This document shows positions 48,369-57,827 of a stretch of DNA of 64,000 bases, piece after piece. The DNA is from Chitinophagales bacterium (GTDB taxonomy: Bacteria > Bacteroidota > Bacteroidia > Chitinophagales > UBA2359). The first letter of the stretch is position 1, and every line of letters starts with the position of its first letter. A program made the translations under genes and the position numbers. The stretch lies in NCBI GenBank assembly GCA_020628375.1, contig JAHDFD010000008.1, positions 1-64,000 of the forward strand, in the 5' to 3' direction. A model generated the notes under the pieces. It was given only the letters and a program-made list of their open reading frames with translations. It searched no databases and was not told the DNA's origin.

Positions 48369-49103
48369 ATGAAATCGATTTTTGTGAAATATATATTACT
48401 GCTAACGGTGCTTTGCTTAATTGCTTGTGAAAAACATAGCCCTTCTTGTTTCGACGGAATTATGAATCAAGACGAAGAAGGTGTTGATTGCGGAGGTAGT
48501 TGCCAAACTTGTAATAATGGCTTTTCTTGTACAGATGGCATATTAAATGGAACTGAAACTGAAATTGATTGTGGTGGCGAATGCCCACCTTGTTCTCCGG
48601 CTTTTGATTTTTGTTCAGATGGCATTCAGAATAATGGTGAAGAAGGTATAGACTGTGGAGGGAATTGTCTTTTACCTTGTGGATTATGTACCGATATTCA
48701 GGCAAATTATATTGGTTCCCCTTTCTATGGACCAATGTCTGTTAGCTCCGAATACCTTGAAGATGATTTTGGATATGTATTACAGGTTAGATGTTTTAGT
48801 GGCGATTTTCCGGGAAATACTATATATGCGAGAATAAGACTAGAGGAACCTTACACACCACCATCTATTGGAGTCTATACTTCAAGACCTTTTGGGGATA
48901 TTGAATATGGTGGCTATAGCAGCGGACAAATCATTGGCATTTCTGGTCAAACAAGTCCTGTAAATTATTTAGAATCCAATCAGGAGGTTTATATTGTTTC
49001 AAGCAACCCTTTAGAGATTTTAGTTTGTGACCTGGAGTATTATTTTGGTGGAGGTTTTGGGTCTTCAGTCGATATAGAAATGAGAATAATTGTTGATCTG
49101 TAA
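48369..49103 (+). CDS. Lipoprotein with three Cys-rich DCGG repeats
   Basis: A 244-residue protein with lipobox LIAC (Cys20). Three tandem units follow the pattern C-x-D/F-G-I-x-N-x-x-E-x-x-x-DCGG-x-C-x-x-C (about 27-105), a repeat seen in secreted proteins of Bacteroidota and myxobacteria. A beta-rich C-terminal domain (about 110-244) is unassigned. The acidic Cys-rich repeats could bind calcium. It lies 12 bases after the barrel gene, so the two are probably co-transcribed. Confidence 0.75.
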   Translation: MKSIFVKYILLLTVLCLIACEKHSPSCFDGIMNQDEEGVDCGGSCQTCNNGFSCTDGILNGTETEIDCGGECPPCSPAFDFCSDGIQNNGEEGIDCGGNCLLPCGLCTDIQANYIGSPFYGPMSVSSEYLEDDFGYVLQVRCFSGDFPGNTIYARIRLEEPYTPPSIGVYTSRPFGDIEYGGYSSGQIIGISGQTSPVNYLESNQEVYIVSSNPLEILVCDLEYYFGGGFGSSVDIEMRIIVDL

Positions 49104-49134
49104 CAATTATAATTCATCAACAATCACTCATAAT

Positions 49135-50232
49135 TTATCTTAAATTCTTACGCTTACCTCTTTCAAAATCTTCAAAAATATATTCACCCAAGCCCGATAA
49201 ACCAGAAAAGTACGCTTTGCCATTATTAACTTCCGTAAACTCACGTACAAATTGCTGAAGGTAAGAGTCCTGGGCGATCATAAACGTTGTTATAGGAATT
49301 TTCAATCTTCTGCATTGTGCCGAAAGATTAAGGCACTTATTGACGATTTTTCTGTCCAATCCAAAACTGTTTTTATAATATCTGGCTCCTTCTTTCAAAC
49401 AAGAAGGCTTTCCGTCAGTAATCATAAAAATTTGCTTATTGGGATTTTTCTTCCTTCTTAGAATATTCATCGCCAACTCTAATCCAGCAACAGTGTTGGT
49501 GTGATAAGGACCAACTTTCAGGTAGGGAAGGTCTTTGATCTCAATTGGCCAGGCATCATTCCCGAAGACAATTATATCTAAAGTGTCTTTTGGATATTTA
49601 GTAGTTATCAACTCTGAAAGTGCCATTGCTACCTTTTTCGCAGGGGTTATCCTGTCTTCTCCATATAAGATCATCGAATGAGAAATATCGATCATCAATA
49701 CAGTTGATGTACGTGTTTTATATTCTTTCTCCCTAACAACCAAATCATTTTCAGTCATTCTGAAGCTCCCGATACCATGTTGTATCTGAGCATTTTTAAA
49801 ACTTTCAGTAAATGCGATCTGATCCAGAGAATCACCGAACATAAAAGGTCGCTGGTCAGCGCTGGCCTCATCTCCACTTCCTGTAAATGAAGTCTTATGA
49901 TTTCCTTTACCCGATTTTCTCAATTTTCCGAAAATCTCCTCAAGGCTTTTTTTGCGTATAGTTTGCTCCGATTTTGCAGAAATAGAGAATCCACCCCTAA
50001 CATTTTCATCTTCTTTAATGTATCCTTCCTTTCTAAGATCTTCAATAAAATCACCCATGCCGTAGTCATCACTTGTTAATTCGTATTCATTGTCTAATTG
50101 ATTCAACCAGTCCAATGCCTCAACAACATCACCCGAAGTATAGGTTAATAATTGCATGAAAACATCAAGTAGTCGCTCAAATGGCGGTAAACTGTCATCT
50201 GGTACAAATTCTTGAAAACGAAAACCGATCAT
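49135..50232 (-). CDS. VWA domain-containing protein
   Basis: A 365-residue protein with an N-terminal helical region (1-165) and a von Willebrand factor A domain (about 175-360). The metal site DxSxS is Asp182-Ile-Ser184-His-Ser186, and ITDGKPS supplies the later Asp. No signal peptide, so cytoplasmic. VWA proteins of this type often work with MoxR-family AAA+ ATPases, but no such gene adjoins it here. Confidence 0.88.
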   Translation of the reverse strand: MIGFRFQEFVPDDSLPPFERLLDVFMQLLTYTSGDVVEALDWLNQLDNEYELTSDDYGMGDFIEDLRKEGYIKEDENVRGGFSISAKSEQTIRKKSLEEIFGKLRKSGKGNHKTSFTGSGDEASADQRPFMFGDSLDQIAFTESFKNAQIQHGIGSFRMTENDLVVREKEYKTRTSTVLMIDISHSMILYGEDRITPAKKVAMALSELITTKYPKDTLDIIVFGNDAWPIEIKDLPYLKVGPYHTNTVAGLELAMNILRRKKNPNKQIFMITDGKPSCLKEGARYYKNSFGLDRKIVNKCLNLSAQCRRLKIPITTFMIAQDSYLQQFVREFTEVNNGKAYFSGLSGLGEYIFEDFERGKRKNLR

Positions 50233-50338
50233 GATTTCTGATTAGTTATTTAAAATTAAAAAGGTTATAGGCTTAAAGATAAACCTATAACCATAACTGA
50301 GCAGTATTTGTTCTGAAACCACAAAAGATATTTCATGA

Positions 50339-50372
50339 CCCATCAATCATCAATCATCAATCATCACCAATA
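50339..50372 (+). repeat. CATCAAT tandem tract
   Basis: The 7-bp word CATCAAT is repeated in tandem (four near-perfect copies) in the 208-bp spacer between the VWA and TM2 genes. It uses the same vocabulary as the tract at 30812-30905. Confidence 0.8.
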
Positions 50373-50441
50373 ATTTCTCAAATCTTGGAACTAAATCACT
50401 TTTTCATTCATTTATATAAACGAAATCAAAATTGAACCAAA

Positions 50442-50825
50442 ATGATTACAGAGCGGATATATTTGAATAACCCACTCCTGACAGATTTGCCTTATTTGGA
50501 AGGAGAAGAACTTATTTTTGTAAATGAAATTACCAAAGATCTATCTTATAATGAATTAGAAAACTTTGCCAGAGTTTATGATGAGTTCCGTAGATCTTAT
50601 ACAGTAATGATTTTATTGACTTTACTTGGTTTCTTTGGTATTGCAGGAATACAGAGATTATATGTAGGTCATAAATTTAAAGGAATACTTTATTTTATAA
50701 CTTGTGGATTCTTGTATATAGGAACAATTTATGACTTGTTTACCTATAAACGAAGAACCAATGAATATAATTATCAGGCAGCATTGAGAGCCAGAGACGT
50801 CGTTACACATTACGATAATATCTAA
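50442..50825 (+). CDS. TM2 domain protein
   Basis: A 127-residue protein with an acidic N-terminal half and two helices joined by a short turn: LLGFFGIAGIQRLYVGHKF then FITCGFLYIGTIYDLF. The G-x-H/Q-R-F/Y-Y-x-G-x-x-x-x-G and D-x-F signatures define the TM2 domain. Inner-membrane protein of unknown function. A terminator follows at 50878. Confidence 0.85.
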   Translation: MITERIYLNNPLLTDLPYLEGEELIFVNEITKDLSYNELENFARVYDEFRRSYTVMILLTLLGFFGIAGIQRLYVGHKFKGILYFITCGFLYIGTIYDLFTYKRRTNEYNYQAALRARDVVTHYDNI

Positions 50826-50877
50826 GCTTCGATCAAAGATTTTACCCGAATCACAAGATACAATGCTTTCTAAAATC

Positions 50878-50905
50878 AGCCCTGAAATTATTCGGGGCTT
50901 TTTTT
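50878..50905 (+). terminator. Rho-independent terminator after TM2 gene
   Basis: AGCCCTGAA (50878-50886) pairs with TTCGGGGCT (50891-50899) through one wobble, followed by seven T bases. Confidence 0.9.
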
Positions 50906-50979
50906 ATAAATAATTTTAAAGAATTTTCTGCATAGTTCATTTGTCTAATGTTTAAATTTGTACAAGACAATAAGTTTCT

Positions 50980-51963
50980 ATGAGAACAATTAGAATTCGA
51001 GATGCCATTCGTGAAGCAATGAGTGAAGAAATGCGCCGCGATGAACGTGTGTTTTTAATGGGAGAGGAAGTTGCTGAATACAATGGCGCCTACAAAGTAA
51101 GTCAGGGTATGTTAGATGAGTTCGGTCCCAAACGAATTATCGATACACCAATTGCTGAATTGGGCTTTGCTGGTATTGGTGTTGGTGCCGCAATTAATGG
51201 CTTACGACCTATAGTTGAGTTCATGACCTGGAATTTCGCCTTACTTGCTACTGACCAGATTATTAATTCGGCAGCTAAAATGTTGCAAATGTCTGGTGGG
51301 CATCTGCATTGTCCTATTGTTTTCAGAGGACCAAATGGCTCTGCCGGACAATTGGCTGCAACACATTCGTGTAATTACGAAGCACTTTATGCTAATATTC
51401 CGGGCTTAAAAGTAATTTCAATCTCTAATCCTTACGATGCAAAAGGTCTGATGAAATCTGCAATTCGTGATGATGATCCGGTAGTTTTCATGGAATCAGA
51501 AGTAAGTTATTCCGATATGGGAGAAGTTCCCGAAGAAGAGTATTTGATACCTATTGGTCTGGCTGATGTAAAACGTAAAGGAACAGATGTTACCATAGTT
51601 TCCTTTAACAAATCGATGAAAATCGCTTTTGACGCTGCTGATGAATTGGCAAAAGAAGATATTTCTGCCGAAGTGATCGATCTGAGAACAATTCGTCCTA
51701 TGGATTATAATACCGTAATCAAATCTGTTCAAAAAACAAATCGCTTAATTATAATAGAAGAAACACCGCCCGTTTGTGGTGTGGCATCTGAATTAGGTTA
51801 CTCTGTTCAACGTTTAGCGTTCGATTACCTCGATGCACCTATAGTAAGAATTAATGGAACTGATACACCAGTTGCTTATGCACCTACCTTGGTAGCAGCA
51901 TACTTACCAAAAGTAGAAGAAGTAGTGAAAGCAGCTAAAGAAATTATGTATATCAATCTATAA
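50980..51963 (+). CDS. pdhB: Pyruvate dehydrogenase E1 component, beta subunit
   Basis: A 327-residue protein, the usual length for the E1 beta chain. N-terminal RIRDAIREAMSEEM and the block MGEEVAEYNGAYKVSQG, then GFAGIGVGAA and WNFALLATDQI, place it in the transketolase-like E1 beta family (thiamine-diphosphate-dependent decarboxylation in pyruvate dehydrogenase). No alpha subunit gene is adjacent; it must lie elsewhere. Branched-chain E1 beta is a less likely alternative. A TAAATTTG -7-like word lies at 50953-50960. Confidence 0.9.
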   Translation: MRTIRIRDAIREAMSEEMRRDERVFLMGEEVAEYNGAYKVSQGMLDEFGPKRIIDTPIAELGFAGIGVGAAINGLRPIVEFMTWNFALLATDQIINSAAKMLQMSGGHLHCPIVFRGPNGSAGQLAATHSCNYEALYANIPGLKVISISNPYDAKGLMKSAIRDDDPVVFMESEVSYSDMGEVPEEEYLIPIGLADVKRKGTDVTIVSFNKSMKIAFDAADELAKEDISAEVIDLRTIRPMDYNTVIKSVQKTNRLIIIEETPPVCGVASELGYSVQRLAFDYLDAPIVRINGTDTPVAYAPTLVAAYLPKVEEVVKAAKEIMYINL

Positions 51964-52049
51964 CTTTTTTCCGACTACTCTGAGTCAGATAAGCGGTGAT
52001 TTACATAGACTGAATACTTCAATTAAACTAATATACCTGTCCACTATCC

Positions 52050-52092
52050 AATTGCCTATTTGTTGAAAAGAATTTTAACAAATAGGCAATTA
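52050..52092. terminator. Long imperfect hairpin after pdhB
   Basis: AATTGCCTATTTGTT (52050-52064) pairs with the 52077-52092 arm apart from one bulged A; the spacer is GAAAAGAATTTT. It lies 87 bases after the stop and lacks a T tract, so termination is only likely. Confidence 0.6.
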
Positions 52093-52129
52093 GCATATTA
52101 ATCCTTTTGCTATTGCGTTAACTTTGTTA

Positions 52130-52173
52130 TACAATTTTAAATATATACGGTTATATATTTTTCAAATTGTATT
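52130..52173. promoter_or_regulatory. Palindrome in leader of third type IX cargo gene
   Basis: ATACAATTTTAAATATATA (52130-52148) and its near-complement at 52153-52173 flank CGGT. It lies just downstream of a TAACTTTG -7-like word (52120-52127), thus probably in the 5' leader 40 bases before the start. Possible RNA stem or regulator site. Confidence 0.6.
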
Positions 52174-52212
52174 ATAAATAGTTTCGCACATTTTTCCATT
52201 AGAAAATCTTCT

Positions 52213-55200
52213 ATGAAGAAAATAATTACCTTACTTCTCTTAGCACTTATTCCTGTTTTCTGTTTGAAAGCACAGCAGAATATCGTTTTAAATCCCAGCT
52301 TCGAAAATTTTCAGAATTGCCCGGCAGATACAAGCGATTTTGATGGGAATATTGATGATTGGCAGGTGGCTTTTGGTACACCTGATCTTTTCAATGTGTG
52401 TGGTACTGACGCAGGTGTGCCGATTAATATTTTAGGAGAACAAACACCGGCAAGTGGTGATAGTTATGCCGGATTTTATGCTTTCGATGAAAATGATTAC
52501 AGAGAATATATCGTTGCTGATATTTCCGATAACCCTATGGAAGAAGGAAAGCTTTATTGCATAGAAGTCAATATAAGTCTGGCAGAAGCTTATGCAGGTG
52601 GAGGTATTCAGAATGTTGGAATGTTTTTCTCTGATGAACCCTTATCAGGAAACTTATTGAATAGTGAAGCTCAGGTGGTTTTTCAGGGACAAACACTAGA
52701 CAGATCGGATGTGTGGATGGAAATAAGAGGGGCATTTCAGGCTTTAGATGATCTTAACTATTTTGCTATTGGCAATTTCGCCGATAATCAGAACACACAG
52801 GGAAATCTTAATGTGCCTGGTACAAATGATTTATTGCCTGCCTATTACTACATAGATGATGTGAGTATTTTTGAAATACAACCACCTTTGATAAGTGTTT
52901 CTCCTCAGAGTTATTGTGATAATGAAGTAATATTCCTTACCGATAGCCAAACTGATAATTTTTCTACTTATGAGTGGTTTACATTAGATGATCCGAATAC
53001 GATTCTTTCTACAAGTGCCACTTTTCAGACAAATGCGATCGAGGAAACTTATGTAGTCAGAAAAATAGTTGAAGGTTGTGCTTTAACCGATACGATCGAA
53101 ATAACGCCTAATCCGGTTCCGGAAGTTTTCTTCATGGCTGAAAATGTTTGTGAAGGTAGTGTTGTGCAGTTTATCGATGCTTCAAGCAATGTAGATGCTA
53201 ATTCAATTTATGAATGGGATATTTTTAACGATGGAACAATAGATTTTACTACCAATGGAAGTATAGAGTTTTTATTCGATCCTCCGGTTGTTACGGAAGT
53301 AAGCCTCACGGTTTCTAATGGGAATTGTTCAAATCAGTTTGTTGTAAATATCGATACTACACAACCGTGCGACCCTTGTGATAATCTGTCGAATTTAGTG
53401 CCTAACGGTGATATGGAAATATTTGAAAGTTGTCCCGAAGATCTGAATCTCGAAGACCCTGATAATGATTTTGATTATATCAGTATTTGGAATCAGGCTA
53501 CACTCGGAACACCCGATTTCTTTAATTCCTGTTATATTCCTTCGGGTGGTGATAGTGCCGATATTCCTGATAACGAATTCGGAACACAAGTGCCTGCCTC
53601 TGGAAATAGTTATGTTGGTTTTTATGCCATGCGCGACGATGATAAAAGAGAGTATTTAACGACCGAGTTAATGGAAGCCTTATTGCCGGACAATCAATAC
53701 TGTATTGAATTTTCTTTAAGCTTAGCAGATATCTCTTCGGTTGGTATCGAAAATATTGGTGTACATCTTTCTGAAGATGATATTTCTGATTTTTCTATTG
53801 ATACCAATTTCTCTTATAACCCAACTCTTGAAAGTTCTGGAGGCTTTGTTACCAATACAGAAACCTGGTCGGTAATTGTTGGCGCATTTTTACCAACCGA
53901 TACCGTTAATTATTTAACGATCGGAAACTTCAGAGATAATGCAAATACGAATACTACAACTAATACACATCCCGATGCTTTACCTCCAAGTTCAAACCTG
54001 TCTTATTACTATCTGGATAATGTTTCTATTTTGGAACTGCCTCAATTACTTGATGTGGAAGAAGTGGAAGCATGTGCCGATGAACAAATTATTATTAGCG
54101 CATCTGAAGATTATTGTACCTACGAGTGGGAGTTGGATGACGGAACGGTTTTAGGTAGTGGAAATACGCTTGAAACTAGCTTTTCTGAACCAGGCTTATA
54201 TCAGGTTTTCCTTACAGCTTATTTAGGGAATTGTAGCAGAGTGGAAACCTTTGATGTTATGATTGGTACAAGCCCTGAAGCTGCTTTTACTTTTGAAACA
54301 AATTGCTTAGGGGAAGAGACTTTAATTCTCAACACTTCAACTAATTATAGTAATGAAACACTATTCGACTGGTACGTTGATGGAAACTTTATTACTAGTA
54401 CAACTATAGCCATTCCTGTTTTTTATGAATTTACAGAATTAGGAACTTATGATATTCAATTGATTGTAACTGATGTGGAATCTGATTGTGTTGATATATT
54501 CAATGATACGATTACAATAAACGAAGCTTGTGACGAATGCCAATTAGAAAATATAGTAATAAACGGAAGCTTTGAAGATATTAGTCAATGTCCCGATGAT
54601 ATTAATCAAATAGAACTTACTTTTAATTGGAATGCATTAGCCGATGGCAACCCGGTAGGATATTATAATTTATGCGCAACAGAACTTGATGCTAGTGTGC
54701 CCGATAACCAGCTTGGAAACCAACAGGCGCAAGATGGTTTTGCCTATGCAGGAGTTACCACTTTTGCCAATAATGATTTTAGAAGCTATGTTTACTCTGA
54801 ACTTGGTGCTACTATGGAAGAAGGTGAAAGATACTGTGTGACTTATTATCTCAATTGCGCAGATAATAGTAGTACAGCCACAGCAAATTTAGGTGTGTAT
54901 TTTTCTGAAGGTGATCCTCAGAATTTGAATGCTTTTTCTGTAACGCCTCAAATTGATTCAGGTGATGCTCCTTATTTTTCGACAGATAGCTGGGTGGAAA
55001 TTACACAAATAATTACTGCTGATGCGGATTATAATTACCTGACTATCGGAAACTTTAATGATAACACAAATTCAGTAACAGAATCAAATGGTGGAGCTTT
55101 TCCATTGTCGTATTACTATATAGATAATATTTCGGTAGTTCCTGTTGAAATTACCTTACCGCAAAATCAATCGATTTGTTTAGGGCAAACAGTAACTTTA

Positions 55201-57825
55201 TCAGCCCTGACTAATTTATGCGAACCACAATGGATAGAACAGAGTTCAGGACAAATAGTAAGTGATAATAATATTGTTACTGTTCAGCCGAATATAACCA
55301 CCAATTATGTATTTCAGGCATTTACAGAGAATTGCGGGTTAATTGAAGAAACTGTAACTGTTACGATCTTAGATGCACCTGATGCTGGCCCTGATGTAAC
55401 GATTTGTCAGGGTGGAACAACACAATTAAATGTTACCGGAGGAAACGATGGTTATTCATGGTCGCCTGTTGATGGATTAGATGACCCTACGATACAAAAT
55501 CCTATTGCTTCTCCAACAGTTACAACAACATATACCGTTACTGTCGATCTTGGTTCTGGCGATTGTCCGAATACGGCAGAAGTTACCGTTTTCGTTGATG
55601 ATGTAAATGCAACCATAACAGCAAGTAATAATATTATCTGTGATGGAGAATCGGTGACCGCAACAGCAGCCGGAGGTGATAGCTATTTGTGGATCCCCTC
55701 TGATGGTGTTTCTGATATAAATAGCAATAATGTCATACTTTCTCCTGATGTAACAACCACATATACCATTACTGTTACCAATTCAACAACGGGGTGTTCC
55801 GATATAACCGAATTGACTGTAACTGTTGATGAATGTGATGAAGGAGGACCTCAGTGGACAGATAATGGATTACCAATTGTAGAATTATTTGACACAACGG
55901 AAGTGAATGTACCAATTATCATTAATTTTCCCGTTGTTGAAGATCCGGACCTGCCTGAAGATTCATTTACAATAAGCGCAACTGATCCTCAAAATGGCAC
56001 GTTCGATTTTAATAATATTCAGGGAACATATACACCTGATAACGGATTCGTTGGTAATGATACAATTACACTTACGGTTTGTGATGTATTAGAGCCAGTA
56101 GAATGTTCAGACCTCGATCTTATAATTACAGTATTCAGTGAAAATGAACCTCCTGAATTTCCGGGCATTGAAAATCTCGATCAGTTTGTATTTATTACTG
56201 TTGATTCAATTTGGAACTTCTGTTATAATATCATTGACCCGGAAGGGGAAGATATAACTTTGACTATTCAGGAATTTCCTGAAAATGGAACAGCTCAGAA
56301 TTTAGTTAATACATTCTGTGTTCAATATGATCCACAAGGGTTTGTAGGAACCGAAATGTTAACGATTATAGCCTGTGATGAACAAGATATTTGTACAAGT
56401 GTAGATGTCTTTATTCAGGTTGATGACTTTCCGGTTGCACCAGTTGTTCTTGATACATTGTTTAATGCCTTTGAAAATTCCACAACCAATTTCTGCCTCG
56501 ATATTTTCGATGCGAATAATAATATAGATACTATAATTGTTACTCAGGAACTTGCAAATGGATCTGTTATTTTCGATGATGATGGTTGTTTTACTTTTAC
56601 ACCCGATCCGGGTTACTCTGGGGAAGATCAGATGGAGATAGAGGTTTGTGACCTGACTGACCTTTGTACTGAGGCAATAATAACTATTGTTACAGCCAAT
56701 ACAATTGCCGCAAACGATGATACTTATTTCATTGAAGAAAATATCCCAACTTACTTCTATCCTACAAATAATGATCTTCCTAATTCGGTAGATACACTCT
56801 ATATTATTCAACCTCCTTTGATCGGAACTACAGAAATTGTCGATACCATAGATGCTGCTTCGATTATTTATTATCCCCCTTCTGATACGACAGCATTAGA
56901 TTCTTTACAATATGCAATTTGTTCCCAGCCTTTTGGTTGCGATACAGCATGGGTATATATAAATATTCAAAATTTATTGGATGCTAACGATGATTTAGTG
57001 AGTACTCCAATGAATAACCAGATTGATATCAATGTACTTTTAAATGATTCTATTCCGAATGATAATGATGTAGTATTTACCACAGTTTTAACCTCCGATC
57101 CTGAAAATGGTGTTTTAATAGAAAATAGTGATGGTTCATATACTTATATTCCAAACGATGGTTTTACAGGTGTCGATTCCTTTACCTATCAAATTTGTTC
57201 AGATAGCACTTATGGTTGCACATTCGGAACTGTTTTGATAACCGTTTCCAGTGCTTCAGCACCTGATCCTTCAATCGATGAGGCATTTACAGAGGCTGGT
57301 GCGCCAGTAGAGATAAATGTACTCGAAAATGATTCTGATCCTCAGGATAGCCCAATATCAGTAATGACAGGTTCTTTAGGTGCTTCAAATGGGACAGCTT
57401 ATGTGAATGATAATGGTTGGGTGGTTTATACACCCGATTCAGGTTTCACTGGTACAGATACTTTGTTTTATAACGTAGTGAATGAATTTGGATTGTTCTC
57501 TCAGTCATTTGTAGTAATAGAAGTAGGAGAGTGCACGGTTAAAGTTCAGGAAGCTTTGACACCGAATGGCGATAATAGGAATGATGAATGGGTGATACCT
57601 GCATTATTGAATTGCGCTAACTTTCAGAATAATACCGTTACTATCTATAACAGATGGGGAAATAAGGTTTTTGAAGCAAGAAACTATGGTACAGATGGCT
57701 GGTGGAATGGAACATGGGAAAAAAATAATGAACCTTTGCCTGTTGGTACGTATTTTTATGTCATAACTATCGATGGTCAGAAACGACGCGACTGGCAACG
57801 TGGCGCTATTGAGATAATACGATAA
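52213..57825 (+). CDS. Type IX-secreted modular protein with CHU_C domain
   Basis: A 1,870-residue protein with a signal peptide (cleavage after CLKAQ). Three modules of about 200 residues (about 22-225, 394-610, 778-980) share N-P/G-S/D-F/M-E, then CP, W, GTPDxFNxC, a SYAGFYA-type and REYI motifs and YYYIDDVSI; they resemble jelly-roll carbohydrate-binding-like domains common in Bacteroidota. PKD/Ig-like domains (about 230-390, 620-770, 985-1210), four to five Big_9/cadherin-like domains (1220-1770), and a CHU_C domain ending WQRGAIEIIR follow. Type IX export is inferred from CHU_C; it may bind glycans. menE starts 2 bases after its stop. Confidence 0.9.
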   Translation: MKKIITLLLLALIPVFCLKAQQNIVLNPSFENFQNCPADTSDFDGNIDDWQVAFGTPDLFNVCGTDAGVPINILGEQTPASGDSYAGFYAFDENDYREYIVADISDNPMEEGKLYCIEVNISLAEAYAGGGIQNVGMFFSDEPLSGNLLNSEAQVVFQGQTLDRSDVWMEIRGAFQALDDLNYFAIGNFADNQNTQGNLNVPGTNDLLPAYYYIDDVSIFEIQPPLISVSPQSYCDNEVIFLTDSQTDNFSTYEWFTLDDPNTILSTSATFQTNAIEETYVVRKIVEGCALTDTIEITPNPVPEVFFMAENVCEGSVVQFIDASSNVDANSIYEWDIFNDGTIDFTTNGSIEFLFDPPVVTEVSLTVSNGNCSNQFVVNIDTTQPCDPCDNLSNLVPNGDMEIFESCPEDLNLEDPDNDFDYISIWNQATLGTPDFFNSCYIPSGGDSADIPDNEFGTQVPASGNSYVGFYAMRDDDKREYLTTELMEALLPDNQYCIEFSLSLADISSVGIENIGVHLSEDDISDFSIDTNFSYNPTLESSGGFVTNTETWSVIVGAFLPTDTVNYLTIGNFRDNANTNTTTNTHPDALPPSSNLSYYYLDNVSILELPQLLDVEEVEACADEQIIISASEDYCTYEWELDDGTVLGSGNTLETSFSEPGLYQVFLTAYLGNCSRVETFDVMIGTSPEAAFTFETNCLGEETLILNTSTNYSNETLFDWYVDGNFITSTTIAIPVFYEFTELGTYDIQLIVTDVESDCVDIFNDTITINEACDECQLENIVINGSFEDISQCPDDINQIELTFNWNALADGNPVGYYNLCATELDASVPDNQLGNQQAQDGFAYAGVTTFANNDFRSYVYSELGATMEEGERYCVTYYLNCADNSSTATANLGVYFSEGDPQNLNAFSVTPQIDSGDAPYFSTDSWVEITQIITADADYNYLTIGNFNDNTNSVTESNGGAFPLSYYYIDNISVVPVEITLPQNQSICLGQTVTLSALTNLCEPQWIEQSSGQIVSDNNIVTVQPNITTNYVFQAFTENCGLIEETVTVTILDAPDAGPDVTICQGGTTQLNVTGGNDGYSWSPVDGLDDPTIQNPIASPTVTTTYTVTVDLGSGDCPNTAEVTVFVDDVNATITASNNIICDGESVTATAAGGDSYLWIPSDGVSDINSNNVILSPDVTTTYTITVTNSTTGCSDITELTVTVDECDEGGPQWTDNGLPIVELFDTTEVNVPIIINFPVVEDPDLPEDSFTISATDPQNGTFDFNNIQGTYTPDNGFVGNDTITLTVCDVLEPVECSDLDLIITVFSENEPPEFPGIENLDQFVFITVDSIWNFCYNIIDPEGEDITLTIQEFPENGTAQNLVNTFCVQYDPQGFVGTEMLTIIACDEQDICTSVDVFIQVDDFPVAPVVLDTLFNAFENSTTNFCLDIFDANNNIDTIIVTQELANGSVIFDDDGCFTFTPDPGYSGEDQMEIEVCDLTDLCTEAIITIVTANTIAANDDTYFIEENIPTYFYPTNNDLPNSVDTLYIIQPPLIGTTEIVDTIDAASIIYYPPSDTTALDSLQYAICSQPFGCDTAWVYINIQNLLDANDDLVSTPMNNQIDINVLLNDSIPNDNDVVFTTVLTSDPENGVLIENSDGSYTYIPNDGFTGVDSFTYQICSDSTYGCTFGTVLITVSSASAPDPSIDEAFTEAGAPVEINVLENDSDPQDSPISVMTGSLGASNGTAYVNDNGWVVYTPDSGFTGTDTLFYNVVNEFGLFSQSFVVIEVGECTVKVQEALTPNGDNRNDEWVIPALLNCANFQNNTVTIYNRWGNKVFEARNYGTDGWWNGTWEKNNEPLPVGTYFYVITIDGQKRRDWQRGAIEIIR

Positions 57826-57827
57826 CA

